Source: Chitinophagaceae bacterium (GTDB taxonomy: Bacteria > Bacteroidota > Bacteroidia > Chitinophagales > Chitinophagaceae). From it: 64,000 nucleotides of DNA. A program made the position numbers and the translations under genes. Numbering within the stretch: position 1 is the first letter of the stretch; every line of letters begins with the position of its first letter. The notes below the pieces were generated by a model. It saw nothing but the letters and a program-made list of their open reading frames with translations, was not told where the DNA came from and searched no databases. The stretch is from the NCBI GenBank assembly GCA_016715365.1, contig JADKAM010000001.1, forward strand, positions 124,001 through 188,000, read 5' to 3'. Positions 61,934 to 64,000 of this stretch are shown here, in pieces.

Positions 61934-63886
61934 TTACCAGTTAAAGGTAACCCCTCCGTTTATCATAAACGGAATAGAATTATATCCTCTCAGGTCAAAG
62001 AATTTTTTATTGGTAATATTTTGTGCGTCTGCAAAAAATTTCAAATAGCTTTTCAATTTATATGCTGCATGAGCACCTAACAAAAAATAGCTATCAAGTA
62101 ACATATCTTCTTTTTGATAGCCACCTACATCAAAGCGGTTGCTTACCGATTTGGCGCTGATGCCGGCAGATAAATCTTTGGTAAACTGGTAACTCATATT
62201 CAGGTTGATGCTATGCTTAGGGCGGCGCAGAAAATGATTGTACGTAGTATCATTGGTACTTTTCCTGCTCTGTGTTTTTTCTCTGCCTGTTATTAAAGTA
62301 TAGTTTGCCGACAGGTTTAATTTTTTAACCGGCTGTACAGAAACTTCCAACTCAAGCCCATCAACAGTTTGTTTTACAAAATTGAAATACTTATAATTTA
62401 CATAATCATAATCAATACCATTTTTTATATCGCGGTGAAAATAAACCACACGGCTGCTGATCTTATTGTGTGTTTGCTGCACACCAAATTCGTAGTTCAC
62501 AGATCTTTCAGGCTGCAAATCTAAATTACCGCTGTACTGATCAAACACCTGGTAAATTGATGGCGCTTTAAACCCGGATGCAATACTTCCAAATACTCTC
62601 CAGTTTTTAGTGATTGTATAGGATGGGTTAAAACTGTATGTTGTATTAGTTCCGTAGCGTGAATGCTTGTTGGTTCTGCCGCCAATTTCTACATTTAATT
62701 TTTTATTGAATGCACTAAAAAACAATGAGGCATAAAATGATGTTTGATGCAATGAACTGTCAAATGCCGGTGGATCATAAGGGCCAAAAGCGCTCTCTGA
62801 ATAATATTTCTGGTGCATGGTAGCCCAGCGGTAATCGCCACCAACAAGTACCGTAAGCCATTTGGTTGCAGTGATGTTTCCAAAAAGTTCTGCATACTGT
62901 GTGCGCCCGTTGTATTTATTATCCTCATACAGTGTAAACCCAGGCTGATCAAGACTGTCGTTTAAATATTTTCTTTTCAATTGTCCAAATTGATAATTGC
63001 CACTGATATTGACAATGCCTTTTTTAAAGTTTACACCAAAACCCGAACTGAGGTTGCTGTTTTTGATGAAATAATCATTTTCGTCTGCAAAAACACCTGC
63101 ATCAATATCTGCCCTGTATTGGCTGTATTGCAAAAATGTTTTTAGCTGCAAAGCCGGAATTATCTGGTACTGCACGGCTGCGCTAACCACATCTCCACTA
63201 TAACCATCTTTATCAAAATCGCCAATACCAGTACTGTCATAGGCAGAAGAAAATCCGTTGGTACTGAGCTTTGCATAACGTGCCGTGTATGTAAGATTTC
63301 CTGCTTTGCCATACAGCTGAAGATTTCCTCGAAGGGTGCTCTTATTACCGAATGCAGCTGTTGCTTTTACATTCAACGGTTTTTTAACATCGCTTTTTAC
63401 AGTAATGATGTTGATAACACCGGCTACAGCATCGCTGCCATACAAAGTAGATTGTGCACCCTTGCATATTTCTATTCTTTCCACGTCATTAATAGAAAAA
63501 AGATTCAGATCAAATTCGCTGTTGATCATGGATGGATCGCTTACAGGAATCCCATCAAGCAATATCAAAGTTCTGCCGGATGATGCACCTCTCATAAAAA
63601 CAGTTTGTACACTTCCGGCTGCATTGTAAGCGCCATTAATGGTAATGCCAACCTGCTCATTTAAAAGCTGGGCAACAGTTTTACCGGCGCTTCTTTCAAT
63701 TTGCTCTTTGCCGATAACAGTAACTACTTTGCCGGTTTGAGATTGCTTTAGCGGCATTTTTGTGGCTGTTAGTACCACCTCATCTAAACTTTTTATACTG
63801 TCTTCCGAAACTGCCGGGACGGGTTTTTGTGCGTACAACTGACTGCTGATTAAAACAGCAGCCGCAATAAAAATTTTCTTTTTCAT
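61934..63886 (-). CDS. TonB-dependent outer-membrane receptor, BtuB-like
   Basis: A 650-residue receptor starting at ATG 63886 (MKKKIFIAAAVLISSQLYAQ signal). The TonB-box-like start LDEVVLTATK, the plug domain (VFMRGASSGRTLILLDG, then STLYGSDAVAGVINIIT) and a 22-strand-type barrel ending in Trp are present. The plug resembles vitamin B12 receptors, but no cobalamin riboswitch is visible in the 114 bases upstream, so the ligand is open. A longer in-frame start at 63982 lacks a signal peptide. Confidence 0.88.
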   Translation of the reverse strand: MKKKIFIAAAVLISSQLYAQKPVPAVSEDSIKSLDEVVLTATKMPLKQSQTGKVVTVIGKEQIERSAGKTVAQLLNEQVGITINGAYNAAGSVQTVFMRGASSGRTLILLDGIPVSDPSMINSEFDLNLFSINDVERIEICKGAQSTLYGSDAVAGVINIITVKSDVKKPLNVKATAAFGNKSTLRGNLQLYGKAGNLTYTARYAKLSTNGFSSAYDSTGIGDFDKDGYSGDVVSAAVQYQIIPALQLKTFLQYSQYRADIDAGVFADENDYFIKNSNLSSGFGVNFKKGIVNISGNYQFGQLKRKYLNDSLDQPGFTLYEDNKYNGRTQYAELFGNITATKWLTVLVGGDYRWATMHQKYYSESAFGPYDPPAFDSSLHQTSFYASLFFSAFNKKLNVEIGGRTNKHSRYGTNTTYSFNPSYTITKNWRVFGSIASGFKAPSIYQVFDQYSGNLDLQPERSVNYEFGVQQTHNKISSRVVYFHRDIKNGIDYDYVNYKYFNFVKQTVDGLELEVSVQPVKKLNLSANYTLITGREKTQSRKSTNDTTYNHFLRRPKHSINLNMSYQFTKDLSAGISAKSVSNRFDVGGYQKEDMLLDSYFLLGAHAAYKLKSYLKFFADAQNITNKKFFDLRGYNSIPFMINGGVTFNW

Positions 63887-64000
63887 GTTTGAAAAATTTT
63901 TTTGTGACTGCTTCCGAGAAATAAAATTAATAAAAGAAAGAAATATAAATGCTTTGCAGCTTTTACACTCCATGCCTTTCACCCGAAAGCTTTGAATGAT

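Noticed and set aside
63887..64000. Possible cobalamin riboswitch before the BtuB-like receptor
   Set aside because: The B12-box consensus with CCTGCC is not visible on the minus strand in the 114 bases available. A distal element beyond the window cannot be excluded.

Overview
The window reads as a chromosomal segment of a Bacteroidota bacterium, probably of the Chitinophagaceae/Chitinophagales type. The lineage call is an inference. It rests on Bacteroidota-type promoters (TTTG about 19-23 bases before TAnnTTTG), starts without Shine-Dalgarno sequences, many lipoproteins, a TonB-dependent receptor, low GC and protein families typical of that phylum. There are no rRNA genes, CRISPR arrays, transposases or phage genes.

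Region 1 (1-7.5 kb) holds envelope lipoproteins, pheS (with a one-base frameshift), a polysaccharide deacetylase, a Bax-inhibitor-1 family protein and an arsenic operon read leftwards: arsR, arsM, a 25-residue Cys-Cys peptide, arsN2-like, GNAT and arsC. Region 2 (7.5-14.5 kb) is a TetR-controlled RND efflux operon (TetR, TolC, adaptor, pump); the pump gene is also frameshifted. Region 3 (14.5-26 kb) is mostly housekeeping on the plus strand (DUF502, phospholipase C-like, serC, DUF1015, TPR, 2TM, long-chain acyl-CoA ligase), followed by a large orphan hybrid sensor kinase.

Region 4 (26-60.6 kb) is the main interest: a nearly all-leftward block for reduced sulfur compounds. It contains a compact 13-gene run (two small membrane proteins, thioredoxin, two rhodaneses, a universal stress protein, split YeeE/YedE transporter, TsdA-like diheme cytochrome, SoxB-like hydrolase, DsrE, OprD-like porin, Crp/Fnr regulator). 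It also has OsmC, a sulfide:quinone reductase (SQR), TusE/DsrC and DsrE in one operon; a second, type II-like SQR with a beta-propeller protein; two tandem persulfide dioxygenase-rhodanese fusions; a 1-Cys peroxiredoxin; a TPMT-like methyltransferase; a TauE/SafE exporter; and a second RND efflux operon. Nine transcription units in this block share a palindromic box (GTAAC-N4-GTTAC type) placed 22 bases (once 23) before a TAnnTTTG-like -7 element. That is the class II activator position of a Crp/Fnr protein, and three such regulators are encoded in the block. I read this as one sulfide/persulfide/thiosulfate regulon. An ECF sigma operon with a ferritin-like protein sits inside the block.

Region 5 (60.6-64 kb) has tRNA-Arg(CCG), a broken tandem copy of it carrying a 30-base GC-rich insertion, a MarC-family protein, a cysteine-rich CWC protein and a BtuB-like TonB-dependent receptor.
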